From contig CAYLQY010000004.1 of assembly GCA_964386325.1 (NCBI GenBank), forward strand, positions 102,572 to 166,571: a DNA stretch of 64,000 bases, written 5' to 3'. Every line of letters starts with the position of its first letter. Position 1 is the stretch's first letter. This DNA is from Anaerorhabdus sp964386325. Lineage in GTDB: Bacteria; Bacillota_I; Bacilli_A; Erysipelotrichales; Erysipelotrichaceae. Of this stretch, positions 36,710 to 45,021 are shown one piece after another. Made by a program: the position numbers and the translations under genes. Under the pieces are notes generated by a model that saw only the letters and a list, made by a program, of their open reading frames with translations, was not told the origin of the DNA and did not search any database.

Positions 36710-37357
36710 TTACGCAATAAAGAATGCGATTGCAATAAAATGCATAAATGTCCCTAATAAGATGAATATATGAAATAATTCATGAAATCCCCAATTCGCA
36801 GATATATTTGGTTTTTTCAAAATATAAATTACTGCACCAATAGTATAACATAAACCGCCAATAGCGAGAAGGCTTAAACAGTTCAAAGGTACTGCAGAAA
36901 AACCTTTTATATCAAATACGAGTGCCCATCCCATAAGTAAGTAAAGAAGGGTATATAAGAAACGTGGAGCATTTAACCAAATAATCTTTGTGATAATGCC
37001 AGTAAGTGCAATTCCCCATATAACTAAGGTAAAAACTAAGTTATTACCAGGTGCAAGATAGTGCATTGCAATGGGGGTATATGACCCTGCGATAAGAACA
37101 TAAATTAAGGAATGATCTAATTTTCTGAAAAGAGTTTTATGAGGATTATCATTTTGAATATAATGATAATACGCTGAAGCGCTATATAAAGCGATAACAG
37201 ATAAGCTGAAAACAAGTAATATTATATGAGTTGTAATGTCTTTTTGATGAATGAAAGATGCAATTTGTAAAAATATGAGATATAATACCCCTAGAACTGC
37301 ACCAAGGGCATGAGTGAATGAACTCATTGGATCTTGTGCTTTATTAAAGAATTTCAT
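36710..37357 (-). CDS. Hemolysin III / PAQR family membrane protein
   Basis: 215 residues from ATG 37357 behind GGAGGTTATTGCC (the frame starts 18 bases earlier without a site). Seven membrane segments. Motifs are DPMSSFTHALGAVLG, ASAYYHYIQ, LDHSLIYVLIAGSYTPIAM and WGFHELFHIFILLGTFMHF, with the Asp and His residues that bind zinc in PAQR ceramidase-like proteins. Members include YqfA and hemolysin III. A membrane lipid or stress role is inferred. Co-transcribed with degV. Confidence 0.92.
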   Translation of the reverse strand: MKFFNKAQDPMSSFTHALGAVLGVLYLIFLQIASFIHQKDITTHIILLVFSLSVIALYSASAYYHYIQNDNPHKTLFRKLDHSLIYVLIAGSYTPIAMHYLAPGNNLVFTLVIWGIALTGIITKIIWLNAPRFLYTLLYLLMGWALVFDIKGFSAVPLNCLSLLAIGGLCYTIGAVIYILKKPNISANWGFHELFHIFILLGTFMHFIAIAFFIA

Positions 37358-37373
37358 GGCAATAACCTCCGAC

Positions 37374-37394
37374 ATCTAGTTATGATAACTAGAT
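37374..37394. promoter_or_regulatory. Perfect 21-bp palindrome, putative operator
   Basis: ATCTAGTTAT, one base, ATAACTAGAT: perfect 10-base arms. It sits 16 bases upstream of the hemolysin III start on the minus strand, just past the likely -10 box TAAAAT (37406-37401; -35 TTGAAA at 37428-37423, spacer 16). A repressor bound here would block start-site use. The lipoprotein promoter at 37436 lies on the other side. Confidence 0.65.
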
Positions 37395-37435
37395 GATTTT
37401 ATTTTATCATTCTTTTATAGGATTTCAAGTAAAAC

Positions 37436-37463
37436 TTTACAAATAGTAGAGGTAGTGTAGAAT
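37436..37463 (+). promoter_or_regulatory. Promoter of first lipoprotein gene
   Basis: TTTACA (37436-37441), 16 bases, TAGAAT (37458-37463), then GGGAGG before the ATG. Moderate match. Confidence 0.55.
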
Positions 37464-37500
37464 AAGGGGAGGTTTGTAAAAAAACCGGGAGGAAAAAATC

Positions 37501-38034
37501 ATGAAAAAACTATTATGTGGTTTACTAGCACTTGTACTTGTTGCAGGATGTTCTACAAAACCAGCTGAATCTACACCAACACCAGAAGCGACAATGGCTC
37601 CTGAAACTACAGGAACACCAGAAGCTACACAACCAACAACTGTAACAATCCCTGCGGAAGCAACAAATGTGGATTGTACTCAAAATGGTGAAGGAATTTC
37701 TACAGACACTGTTTACACAATTGAAGATGGTGCAATTATTAAAGTAGATCAAGTTTCTAACTTTACAGCTTCAGGTGATGACATGCTTAAACAAATGGAA
37801 GAATCTTTAGCAAATCAAAAGGCAGCCTATGAAGGCGTTGAAGGAATTACTTTCGATTATACAATCGGCGAAGGTAGTGCTGTAATTACTAGTTCATATG
37901 ATATTACAGTAATGGATGAAGAAAGTTTAGCAAATATTGGTTTAAGTGCTGATATGAAAACAGATAAAGGATTTATGATTCAACCAATTGTTGATCAATA
38001 TGCTTCAATTGGAATTGCTTGTAATATCAAATAA
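37501..38034 (+). CDS. Lipoprotein, DUF1307/YehR-like (paralog 1)
   Basis: 177 residues. Lipobox LVAGC gives lipid attachment at C17. A Thr/Pro/Glu-rich linker (about 18-48) leads to a globular domain of about 125 residues (NVDCTQNGEGISTDTVYTIE, then VDQVSNFTASGDDM, FDYTIGEGSAVI and ANIGLSADMKTDKG). The domain matches two other lipoproteins at 38210 and 41777, with the same start sequence, linker and core. YehR-type DUF1307 proteins are exported lipoproteins of unknown role. A terminator follows. Confidence 0.8.
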   Translation: MKKLLCGLLALVLVAGCSTKPAESTPTPEATMAPETTGTPEATQPTTVTIPAEATNVDCTQNGEGISTDTVYTIEDGAIIKVDQVSNFTASGDDMLKQMEESLANQKAAYEGVEGITFDYTIGEGSAVITSSYDITVMDEESLANIGLSADMKTDKGFMIQPIVDQYASIGIACNIK

Positions 38035-38060
38035 AATAAGTAATAGCACTATAAATTAAG

Positions 38061-38091
38061 AAAGATATTATTGAAAAATAATATCTTTTTT
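38061..38091 (+). terminator. Terminator after first lipoprotein
   Basis: 12-base perfect arms AAAGATATTATT and AATAATATCTTT around GAAA, then TTT. Confidence 0.9.
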
Positions 38092-38209
38092 ATTAGTGGA
38101 GTTCTTCAGTAGATATATTGTGTGGTGTGCTTAAGAATCGTTAAGATATGTTTTTTGGTATTCATTTAGGAGTAAAATAGAAAATGGCTTTAATCGCCGG
38201 AGGGATACA

Positions 38210-38728
38210 ATGAAAAAAATATTATTTGGATTATTAGCACTTGTGCTAATAGCTGGATGTTCATCTAAACCAGCAGAAACAACACCAACACCTGAAGTTA
38301 TGCCAACACCTGAAGCTACAATGATGCCTGAGAGTGGAAAAGAAATGATGTCTGGGGGATCAATGTTACAATGCACAATGAATTCTGATGAAGATATGAT
38401 TGTGACTACATACACCTATGTAGATAACAAAATAACAAACGTTGTAGTAGAAACGTCTTATTCAACAAGTGGTCATGATATTGCCGACCTACAAAAACAA
38501 ATTGCTGCTGACAAAGAATTTTACGCAGCAGAAAAAGGATTAACTTTTGAGTCTTCTGAAACAGATAAATTTGTTATTGTAAAAATGACATATGATGTTG
38601 CTTCAATTTCAGATGATATGAAATATGCAATTGGATTAACTGATGAAGTTAAAACGGAAGATTATTATGATATCAATAAAGTTAAAGCAACTATTGAAAA
38701 CACAAATAGGACTTGTGAAGTAAAATAA
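38210..38728 (+). CDS. Lipoprotein, DUF1307/YehR-like (paralog 2)
   Basis: 172 residues, lipobox LIAGC with C17. It has the same plan as the gene at 37501: a Thr/Pro/Met linker (TTPTPEVMPTPEATMMPES), then a domain with QCTMNSDEDMIVTTYTYVDN and FVIVKMTYDVASISDDM. The two genes are tandem, in the same direction, each with its own terminator and leader, so this is a duplication with separate control. The linker is Met-rich near its end, unlike paralog 1. Confidence 0.8.
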   Translation: MKKILFGLLALVLIAGCSSKPAETTPTPEVMPTPEATMMPESGKEMMSGGSMLQCTMNSDEDMIVTTYTYVDNKITNVVVETSYSTSGHDIADLQKQIAADKEFYAAEKGLTFESSETDKFVIVKMTYDVASISDDMKYAIGLTDEVKTEDYYDINKVKATIENTNRTCEVK

Positions 38729-38735
38729 ATCAAAA

Positions 38736-38767
38736 AAGAAGGGATATCATCTGATACACCTTCTTTT
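38736..38767 (+). terminator. Terminator after second lipoprotein
   Basis: AAGAAGG ... TATC ATCT GATA ... CCTTCTT, then TT. Two-step stem with a small internal loop. Confidence 0.75.
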
Positions 38768-38823
38768 CAATTGTTTTAGAGTAGAGAATATAAAACTTTA
38801 AACATGTTATTTAATAAGGAAAG

Positions 38824-39726
38824 TTAATCTAATGTATGAATGTATTTTTCTAAGGCATCAATAACTTGACTATCAAATTGTGTTCCTTGACAACGTCTAA
38901 GTTCTTTCATTGCATCTTGTGATGATTTACCTACATGATAGGGTCTTGTCACTACCATAGCGTCATAGGCATCCGCAACAGCGATGACACGTGCTAGAAG
39001 GCATATATCATCTGCTTTAAGACCTCTTGGATATCCTGTGCCATCAAGTTTTTCATGATGTTGATAAGCAATCTCAGCAATAGTATCACCATAATGTTCT
39101 CTTATCATTTCATAAGTATATTGACTATGTTTTTTCATAATTTCATATTCATTATCATCAAGTTTACTAGGTTTTAAGAGTATTTCTGGTGGTATTTTAG
39201 CTTTTCCCACATCATGGAAAATAGCCGCAAAGTAAAGATCATCAAGCTGATCAATACATAATCGTAAGAAATAGATAATTCCTAAACAAAGTCGGCGTAC
39301 TCTTATACAATGATTTAAAGTATCTCCATCTACTTTTTGTAAGTTTTCTAGTATAGTCATTAAATTATTTTCATCTTCTTCATAACTTTGAAAGTAAGGA
39401 CCAGTGTTTAGATTAAGTATCTTGGTGCTTTCAATTACTCGAAACATTTGATTGTGATTTAGAGAATGGTGATAATAAATATCACCAGGCTTAAGGATAA
39501 TAGATTTTTGATCATCTAGAAACTCAATAACACCTTCTAAGATATAACTGAATTCAACTAAACTATTTTGAATAGTATATAAATAGCCGACAGTCCCTTT
39601 AGGCATTGTTTCAAGTAGTACTTCAAGATTTTCATCTTGACAGATTTGACAAGAAGTACCGCCAGTAGCAATAGTCAATTTATTTTTTTCGTAGTTGTTC
39701 TTGAATACAAAAAAAGTCTCTCCCAT
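38824..39726 (-). CDS. Cupin-HD-GYP protein (putative c-di-GMP phosphodiesterase)
   Basis: 300 residues from ATG 39726 (8 bases after GGGAG; the ATG at 39735 touches the site). Residues 1-125 form a cupin-like barrel with EFSYILEGVIEFLD and IILKPGDIYYHHSLNHN. Residues about 130-295 form an HD-GYP domain: LNHCIRVRRLC, AAIFHDVGKAKIPPEILLKP, HHEKLDGTGYPRGLKADD and VADAYDAMV, with the HD and GYP metal ligands present. HD-GYP domains open c-di-GMP. No membrane or receiver domain, so the cupin is the likely input. Not a usual HD-GYP partner, see findings. Confidence 0.88.
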   Translation of the reverse strand: MGETFFVFKNNYEKNKLTIATGGTSCQICQDENLEVLLETMPKGTVGYLYTIQNSLVEFSYILEGVIEFLDDQKSIILKPGDIYYHHSLNHNQMFRVIESTKILNLNTGPYFQSYEEDENNLMTILENLQKVDGDTLNHCIRVRRLCLGIIYFLRLCIDQLDDLYFAAIFHDVGKAKIPPEILLKPSKLDDNEYEIMKKHSQYTYEMIREHYGDTIAEIAYQHHEKLDGTGYPRGLKADDICLLARVIAVADAYDAMVVTRPYHVGKSSQDAMKELRRCQGTQFDSQVIDALEKYIHTLD

Positions 39727-39943
39727 TTGGTTCATCTCCCTAGTAGTATCTTAATTAATCATACTCTATTTGGTGTTATGTACAAGAAAAATTAAGTGTT
39801 TTTAGTGAAAATAATGCTTAGTACAAATAAAATAAGTAAATGTGAATTATCCATGTCAATAAAGGTATAGCTGGGGGATAGTTTCTACTTATAAATATAG
39901 ATGGAGTGTTATAATACGATTAGAAATAAATTGGAGAAAATCA

Positions 39944-40495
39944 ATGAGATATATTTTATTACTGAGAGGTATTAATGTTGGTGGAAAGAATAGAGTAAAG
40001 ATGGAAGTTTTTAAAAATCAACTATATAGTTTAGGATTTCAAAATGTTATTTCTTATATCAATAGTGGAAATCTAATTTTTGAATCAACTGCTAGTGTAA
40101 ATGAAATTAAGAATTCACTTATAAAGATGATGGATGATAATTATGAGTTTAAAATTTTATTTGCACTAATAAACGAGAAGAACTATCTTGAAACAGCTAA
40201 TCATTTGCCTCGATGGTGGCATGATGACAATATGGCTAGACGAGATGTATTGTTTTATACAGATGTAGTCGATAGCGTTGAAATGATAAAGAGCATTCAA
40301 TCAATGGAGTTATACAATGAAATCGTTCATTATTCAGAAAACGCTATTTTTTGGGGTAAGATTAATGAAAAAGATTATATGAAAACAGCGTATCATAAAA
40401 ATTTGGCATCTAAAAAATACTACAAGGAAATCACAATTAGAAATGGTAATACATTCGATAAATTGCTTTCAATATTACTTAATAATGAGAATTAA
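39944..40495 (+). CDS. DUF1697 family protein
   Basis: 183 residues. The start MRYILLLRGINVGGKNRVKM and the VISYINSGNLIFES strand are the DUF1697 hallmark; the tail has AIFWGKINEKDYMKTAYHK. The family is soluble and common in bacteria, and has no assigned function. TTGGAG lies before the ATG. It is flanked by non-coding stretches of about 200 and 130 bases in which no clear terminator was found. Confidence 0.9.
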   Translation: MRYILLLRGINVGGKNRVKMEVFKNQLYSLGFQNVISYINSGNLIFESTASVNEIKNSLIKMMDDNYEFKILFALINEKNYLETANHLPRWWHDDNMARRDVLFYTDVVDSVEMIKSIQSMELYNEIVHYSENAIFWGKINEKDYMKTAYHKNLASKKYYKEITIRNGNTFDKLLSILLNNEN

Positions 40496-40630
40496 GCAAT
40501 AAATCTTGAAAAAATCATCAATGAATTATGATTGCAAGTAACACTGTCGTTGTTTTAAGGTAGTGCAAGCAAGGCTTTCTTGTTGTTTATTCGTGTGTAG
40601 CCTAGGATGGATTTAGGAGGAACTAAACAA

Positions 40631-41119
40631 ATGGATTTTGGAGAACAAGTCAAAGAATTAAGAAAAAAAGAGAGTCTTACTCAAGAACAATTTGCCCAAA
40701 AATTAAATGTTACAAGGCAAGCTGTTTCGAACTGGGAGAATAATCGCAATCTTCCAGATATTGAAATGTTAATAAAATTTTCAAATGTTTTCAAAGTTTC
40801 TCTGGATCAGTTAATTTTAGGAGGAACTAATATGAACAATATGACTGAAAAATTAATCAAAGATGGAAGTGAAACAAGAAGAGCAAAAATAAATCTAGCA
40901 ACAGCAGTTGTTGGTGCTGTTCTTATGTTAATGGGATTTATGTGTTTTGTAATTAAATCAGTATCGGTGGAGTATATCGATGAACTTGGCATACTTCATG
41001 AAAATTTCTTTTTATTACCTGTAGGTTTCTTATTTTTGTTTGGTGGGGTTTTGGTGCTTTTTCTTGCAGGCGCAAGTTATCTAAAAGTTAAAAAGAGAAG
41101 AATAAATGATGAAAAGTAA
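40631..41119 (+). CDS. XRE-type regulator with C-terminal membrane domain
   Basis: 162 residues from ATG 40631, behind TTTAGGAGGAACTAA. Residues 1-58 form a Cro/CI helix-turn-helix (QVKELRKKESLTQEQFAQKL, then VTRQAVSNWENNRNLPDIEM and KVSLDQLILGG). Residues about 66-162 carry two membrane helices (about 82-102 and 118-145), resembling DUF3955. A second copy of the same ribosome binding site precedes an internal in-frame ATG at 40832, giving a possible 95-residue membrane-only product. Membrane-bound XRE regulators often sense envelope stress; the signal is unknown. Confidence 0.9.
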   Translation: MDFGEQVKELRKKESLTQEQFAQKLNVTRQAVSNWENNRNLPDIEMLIKFSNVFKVSLDQLILGGTNMNNMTEKLIKDGSETRRAKINLATAVVGAVLMLMGFMCFVIKSVSVEYIDELGILHENFFLLPVGFLFLFGGVLVLFLAGASYLKVKKRRINDEK

Positions 41120-41177
41120 GGAATCAATAAATTTAATACACTGTGCTAACTTGTAGAATCTTAATATTTCTTTTGGT

Positions 41178-41206
41178 TTGAAGTGATATACTTGATTATA
41201 TAGAAT
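41178..41206 (+). promoter_or_regulatory. Promoter of the anchored unknown gene
   Basis: TTGAAG (41178-41183), 17 bases, TAGAAT (41201-41206). The start codon is 20 bases further, with a weak AAGGGA site. Confidence 0.6.
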
Positions 41207-41225
41207 ATATTAAGGGATATTTCAA

Positions 41226-41663
41226 ATGAAAAAAAATAAAATAATCAATGGCATAATTATCGGTGTCTTAGTTTTAGCTGTAGTTTTCTACTATTCAATT
41301 TCAATTAATTTGGCGCAAAAAGTTTCTCAAACTTCTAAAATTTTGATAATACAATGTTCTGTAGACGATAAAGCGAATACAACATTTAAAGACAAATATA
41401 TTGAAGGAGAAGATTTGATTACTTTGCGAGATAATCTAGATAACTATCGTATTTTCTATGGAATTCAAGATTACGTGACAACGATGTTACCTTATCTTCC
41501 GATTACTTACTATATGGTATACATATCCGTAGAAGGAGAAGGTACGTACTTATTGTCCATCGTAGAAGATGGTAAGGTTGAAGTTGATAGCGAAATGTAT
41601 TATTCATGGGATGGTAAAAAATTATTTCGACTATTTGATGAATTGTTTAATGAAATTGATTAA
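41226..41663 (+). CDS. Anchored extracellular protein of unknown function
   Basis: 145 residues. One N-terminal membrane helix (about 8-27) after a basic KKNK start, then an outward domain of about 110 residues with LIIQCSVDDKANTTFKDKYI, MLPYLPITYYMVYISVEGEG and a Lys/Asp/Glu-rich end. No known family. It stands between the XRE regulator and a lipoprotein, each of which has its own promoter. A short hairpin terminator follows. It may belong to the local envelope-stress set, by position only. Confidence 0.75.
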   Translation: MKKNKIINGIIIGVLVLAVVFYYSISINLAQKVSQTSKILIIQCSVDDKANTTFKDKYIEGEDLITLRDNLDNYRIFYGIQDYVTTMLPYLPITYYMVYISVEGEGTYLLSIVEDGKVEVDSEMYYSWDGKKLFRLFDELFNEID

Positions 41664-41666
41664 TAC

Positions 41667-41692
41667 AAAGAGCGAGGCTATCTTGCTCTTTC
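41667..41692 (+). terminator. Terminator after anchored unknown gene
   Basis: AAAGAGC and GCTCTTT with an 11-base loop, then TC TT. Shorter than its neighbours. Confidence 0.65.
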
Positions 41693-41776
41693 TTAATTTT
41701 CATCATGAATTTGTAAGAAATTTTTAGTTATAAACTATGAGATACTAGCTTTGACTCAAGGAGTCGGAGGTATAAT

Positions 41777-42307
41777 ATGAAAAAAATATGGTTAACAATA
41801 TTGGCGCTTGTGCTTGTTGCAGGATGCAGTTCAAAGCCAATAGAACCCACTGCTTCTGCAGATGGGAATGCAGCTACTGAAACACCGCAAACTGAAGAGG
41901 GTAAAGCTACTGGTGAAAACAAGGGTGATAAAAAAATTGCTTGTACAGTAAACTCAGATCCTGATAGAATCAAAACATTATACACAATGAGTGGTGATGA
42001 AATTGTTTCTGTTATTCAAGAAACTACCTATAGTTTAGGTGGAGATCGTGATAAGGACTCAATTAAGGAATCGATGAATTCGGATAAGCAAATTATGACA
42101 GCAATGTATAGTGTAGATTATGAAATCATTGAATCGGATACCGAAATTACATCGAAGATTACGTATGATATTTCTAAAGTAGATGAAATAACACTTGCAG
42201 TATTAGGGTTAACTGAAGAGATGAAAACGGATGGTAAGTTTGATATGGATAAGGTTGTTGAAGAAATGATCAAAGGAAATGCAACGTGTAGCGAAGTTAC
42301 AGAATGA
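41777..42307 (+). CDS. Lipoprotein, DUF1307/YehR-like (paralog 3)
   Basis: 176 residues, lipobox LVAGC with C17. The linker is Ala/Thr/Glu/Lys-rich, unlike paralogs 1 and 2. The core has ACTVNSDPDRIKTLYTMSGD, then EIVSVIQETTYSLGGD, IESDTEITSKITYDISKVDE and LAVLGLTEEMKTDGKF, aligning with the other two by eye (NSD near the start, KITYDIS, LGLT-EMKT). It lies about 3.1 kb from paralog 2. Exported, role unknown. The T-box promoter begins about 14 bases after its stop. Confidence 0.8.
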   Translation: MKKIWLTILALVLVAGCSSKPIEPTASADGNAATETPQTEEGKATGENKGDKKIACTVNSDPDRIKTLYTMSGDEIVSVIQETTYSLGGDRDKDSIKESMNSDKQIMTAMYSVDYEIIESDTEITSKITYDISKVDEITLAVLGLTEEMKTDGKFDMDKVVEEMIKGNATCSEVTE

Positions 42308-42320
42308 ATTTTGACAAATA

Positions 42321-42349
42321 TTGACACAGTTTCATAAATTCGATATGAT
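42321..42349 (+). promoter_or_regulatory. Promoter of the leuS T-box leader
   Basis: TTGACA (42321-42326), 17 bases, TATGAT (42344-42349). A second TTGACA occurs 10 bases upstream. Confidence 0.85.
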
Positions 42350-42355
42350 TAATGA

Positions 42356-42565
42356 GCTATGAAGTGGAGTAGTATCTCAGTATCAGTTAATAGAGAGTCA
42401 AGGGATGGTGTAACTTGATAATTGACATGAGTGAACTCGCCATTGAGCTGTCCTGATTAAAAGGGTTCCGTAAATCTGCGTTAAAGATAATTAAGGGCAT
42501 AGAGTAATCTATGAACTAAGGTGGTACCGCGTTAATTAACGTCCTTAGAAATAAGGGCGTTTTTA
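42356..42565 (+). ncRNA. T-box leader regulating leuS (leucine specifier CTC)
   Basis: T-box sequence AAGGTGGTACCGCG lies at 42518-42531, the conserved tRNA-acceptor-binding motif. The specifier loop reads GAACTCGCC with CTC (Leu) at 42436-42438. The terminator hairpin is AACGTCCTT, AGAAAT, AAGGGCGTT (42538-42560) with a T run. T-box leaders turn on transcription when the matching tRNA is uncharged; here that is leucine starvation. Exact start inferred from the promoter. Confidence 0.95.
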
Positions 42566-42585
42566 TATGCATAAAGGAGAAAAAT

Positions 42586-44979
42586 ATGGAATATAATCAT
42601 TTGGAAATTGAAAAGAAGTGGCAAGCATTTTGGGATAATAATCAAACATTTAAAACAGATGTATGGGATTTTAGTAAACCGAAGTATTACGCATTAGATA
42701 TGTTCCCATACCCTTCAGGTCATGGGTTACATGTTGGGCATCCAGAAGGATATACTGCAACGGATATTGTTTGTCGTATGAAAAGAATGCAAGGTTACAA
42801 TGTTCTTCATCCAATGGGGTTTGACTCATTTGGTTTACCTGCAGAACAATATGCCATTCAAACAGGAAATCATCCAGAAGGATTTACATTGGATAACATT
42901 AAAACATTTACTACACAATTGAAGATGTTAGGTTTTTCATTTGATTGGGATAAAGAAGTATCTACATGTGATCCACATTTCTATAAATGGACACAATGGA
43001 TTTTCAAACAACTTTATGAAGATGGATTGGCAAAATATGTTGATTTCCCTGTAAACTGGTGCGAAGAGTTAGGAACAGTTCTTGCGAATGATGAAATCAT
43101 TGATGGTAAATCTGAACGTGGAGGATATCCTGTTGTCCGCAAAATGATGAAACAATGGGTAATTGATATTGTGAAATATGCTGATCGTTTACTTGAAGGA
43201 TTGGATGAAGTTGATTGGCCAGAATCTACGAAGGAAATTCAACGTAACTGGATTGGTAAATCCAAAGGTGCTCATGTTAATTTCAAAGTAGATGGATACG
43301 ATGATTACTTTACTGTTTTCACAACACGCTGTGATACGTTATTTGGGGCTACATACTGTGTATTAGCGCCTGAACATACATTGGTAGACAAAATTACAAC
43401 AGCGGATCAAAAGGCTGCAGTGGATGCGTATAAACAAGAATGTGCATCAAAGTCTGATATGGAACGAACAGAATTAAATAAAGATAAAACAGGAGTATTT
43501 ACAGGGGCTTATGCAATCAATCCTGTTAATCAAAAGAAAGTTCCTATTTGGATTTCGGATTATGTTCTTGCGTCCTATGGAACAGGAGCAATTATGGCGG
43601 TTCCTGCTCATGATGAACGTGACTATGCATTCGCAAAAAAATTCGGTATTGAAATTATACCAGTACTTGAAGGGGGTAGTGTTGAACATGAAGCCATGGT
43701 TGAAGATGGTCTTCATATAAACTCTGATTTCTTAGATGGTTTAAATAAAGAAGATGCAATTAATGTAATGATTGCATGGCTAGAAACAAATAAAGTAGGA
43801 GAAGCTAAAATTAACTATCGCTTGCGTGAATGGATATTTGCTCGTCAACGTTATTGGGGTGAACCAATTCCAGTAGTTCATTATGATGATGGCTCAATGG
43901 GTGCTTTAGCAGATGATGAATTACCACTCGTTTTACCAGAGTTAAAAGACTATAAGGGTAAATCAGGGTCATCACCACTTGACCAAGCTACAAATTGGGT
44001 AAATGGTGAAAAGAACGGTAAACATTTTAAGCGTGAAACATCAACAATGCCAGGATCTGCGGGAAGTAGTTGGTACTATTTGCGTTATATTGATCCACAT
44101 AATAATGAAACATTTGCGGATAAAAAATTACTTGAACATTGGATGCCAGTTGATTTATATGTAGGTGGTCCAGAACATGCAGTAGGCCATTTATTGTATT
44201 CACGTATGTGGAATAATTATCTTTATGATAAAGGTTTAGTTCCTACAAAAGAACCATTTAAAAGACTATTCCATCAAGGAATGATACTTGGTGAAAATGG
44301 TGAGAAAATGAGTAAGTCACGTGGTAATGTAATTAATCCAGATGTAATTGTCAATAATTATGGTGCAGATACATTACGTGTTTATGAAATGTTTATGGGA
44401 CCATTAGAAGCTAGTAAACCTTGGAACGATAAGAGTGTAGAAGGATCACGTAAATGGTTAGAACGTGTTTGGCGTTTATTTATGGATCCAGCACGCTTAA
44501 CAAAAGTGAATGATGGTGCTTTAGATTATATCTATAATGCAACTGTTAAAAAGGTGACTAGTGATATCGAAACATTGAATATGAATACAGCAATTTCACA
44601 AATGATGATTTTCATTAATGAATGTTATAAACAAGAAACAGTTTATGAAGAATATGCATATAATTTCATTAAAATGTTATCATGTTTTGCTCCTCATGTT
44701 GCGGAAGAAATGTATCATGAATTAACAGGTAAAGAAACAATTGCATATGAACCATGGCCAACTGTTGATGAGAGTAAATTGGAATTAAATGAAGTTGAAA
44801 TCGTCGTACAAGTGAATGGAAAGATTCGTGGTAAATTCATGGCTAGTAAAGATGAAGATAGTAAAAAAATAGAAGAAATCGCATTCAGTATTGATACAGT
44901 AAAGGCTCAAACAGATGGCAAAACGATTCGTAAAGTCATCGTAATTCCTAATAAAATTGTGAATATTGTAGCGGTGTAA
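42586..44979 (+). CDS. leuS: Leucyl-tRNA synthetase
   Basis: 797 residues, normal for bacterial LeuRS. The class I HIGH motif is in YPSGHGLHVGHPEGYT (HVGH). The editing CP1 domain spans about residues 220-400, with TRCDTLFGATYCVLAPEH and YGTGAIMAVPAHDERD. KMSKS occurs in GENGEKMSKSRGNVINPD. The C-terminal anticodon region ends QVNGKIRGKF. GGAG AAAA precedes the ATG. Its transcription is under the T-box leader. Confidence 0.98.
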   Translation: MEYNHLEIEKKWQAFWDNNQTFKTDVWDFSKPKYYALDMFPYPSGHGLHVGHPEGYTATDIVCRMKRMQGYNVLHPMGFDSFGLPAEQYAIQTGNHPEGFTLDNIKTFTTQLKMLGFSFDWDKEVSTCDPHFYKWTQWIFKQLYEDGLAKYVDFPVNWCEELGTVLANDEIIDGKSERGGYPVVRKMMKQWVIDIVKYADRLLEGLDEVDWPESTKEIQRNWIGKSKGAHVNFKVDGYDDYFTVFTTRCDTLFGATYCVLAPEHTLVDKITTADQKAAVDAYKQECASKSDMERTELNKDKTGVFTGAYAINPVNQKKVPIWISDYVLASYGTGAIMAVPAHDERDYAFAKKFGIEIIPVLEGGSVEHEAMVEDGLHINSDFLDGLNKEDAINVMIAWLETNKVGEAKINYRLREWIFARQRYWGEPIPVVHYDDGSMGALADDELPLVLPELKDYKGKSGSSPLDQATNWVNGEKNGKHFKRETSTMPGSAGSSWYYLRYIDPHNNETFADKKLLEHWMPVDLYVGGPEHAVGHLLYSRMWNNYLYDKGLVPTKEPFKRLFHQGMILGENGEKMSKSRGNVINPDVIVNNYGADTLRVYEMFMGPLEASKPWNDKSVEGSRKWLERVWRLFMDPARLTKVNDGALDYIYNATVKKVTSDIETLNMNTAISQMMIFINECYKQETVYEEYAYNFIKMLSCFAPHVAEEMYHELTGKETIAYEPWPTVDESKLELNEVEIVVQVNGKIRGKFMASKDEDSKKIEEIAFSIDTVKAQTDGKTIRKVIVIPNKIVNIVAV

Positions 44980-44994
44980 AGTATTGAAATGAAG

Positions 44995-45021
44995 AAAACC
45001 TCATAAAATTATGAGGTTTTT
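44995..45021. terminator. Bidirectional terminator between leuS and the second GGDEF gene
   Basis: 11-base perfect arms AAAACCTCATA and TATGAGGTTTT around AAAT. The minus-strand gene's stop codon sits within the right arm. Confidence 0.9.

Noticed and set aside
38125..38160. TTAAGAATCGTTAAGA direct repeats upstream of the second lipoprotein as an operator
   Set aside because: Short, AT-rich and not positioned clearly against a promoter; no second copy near the other paralogs was found.
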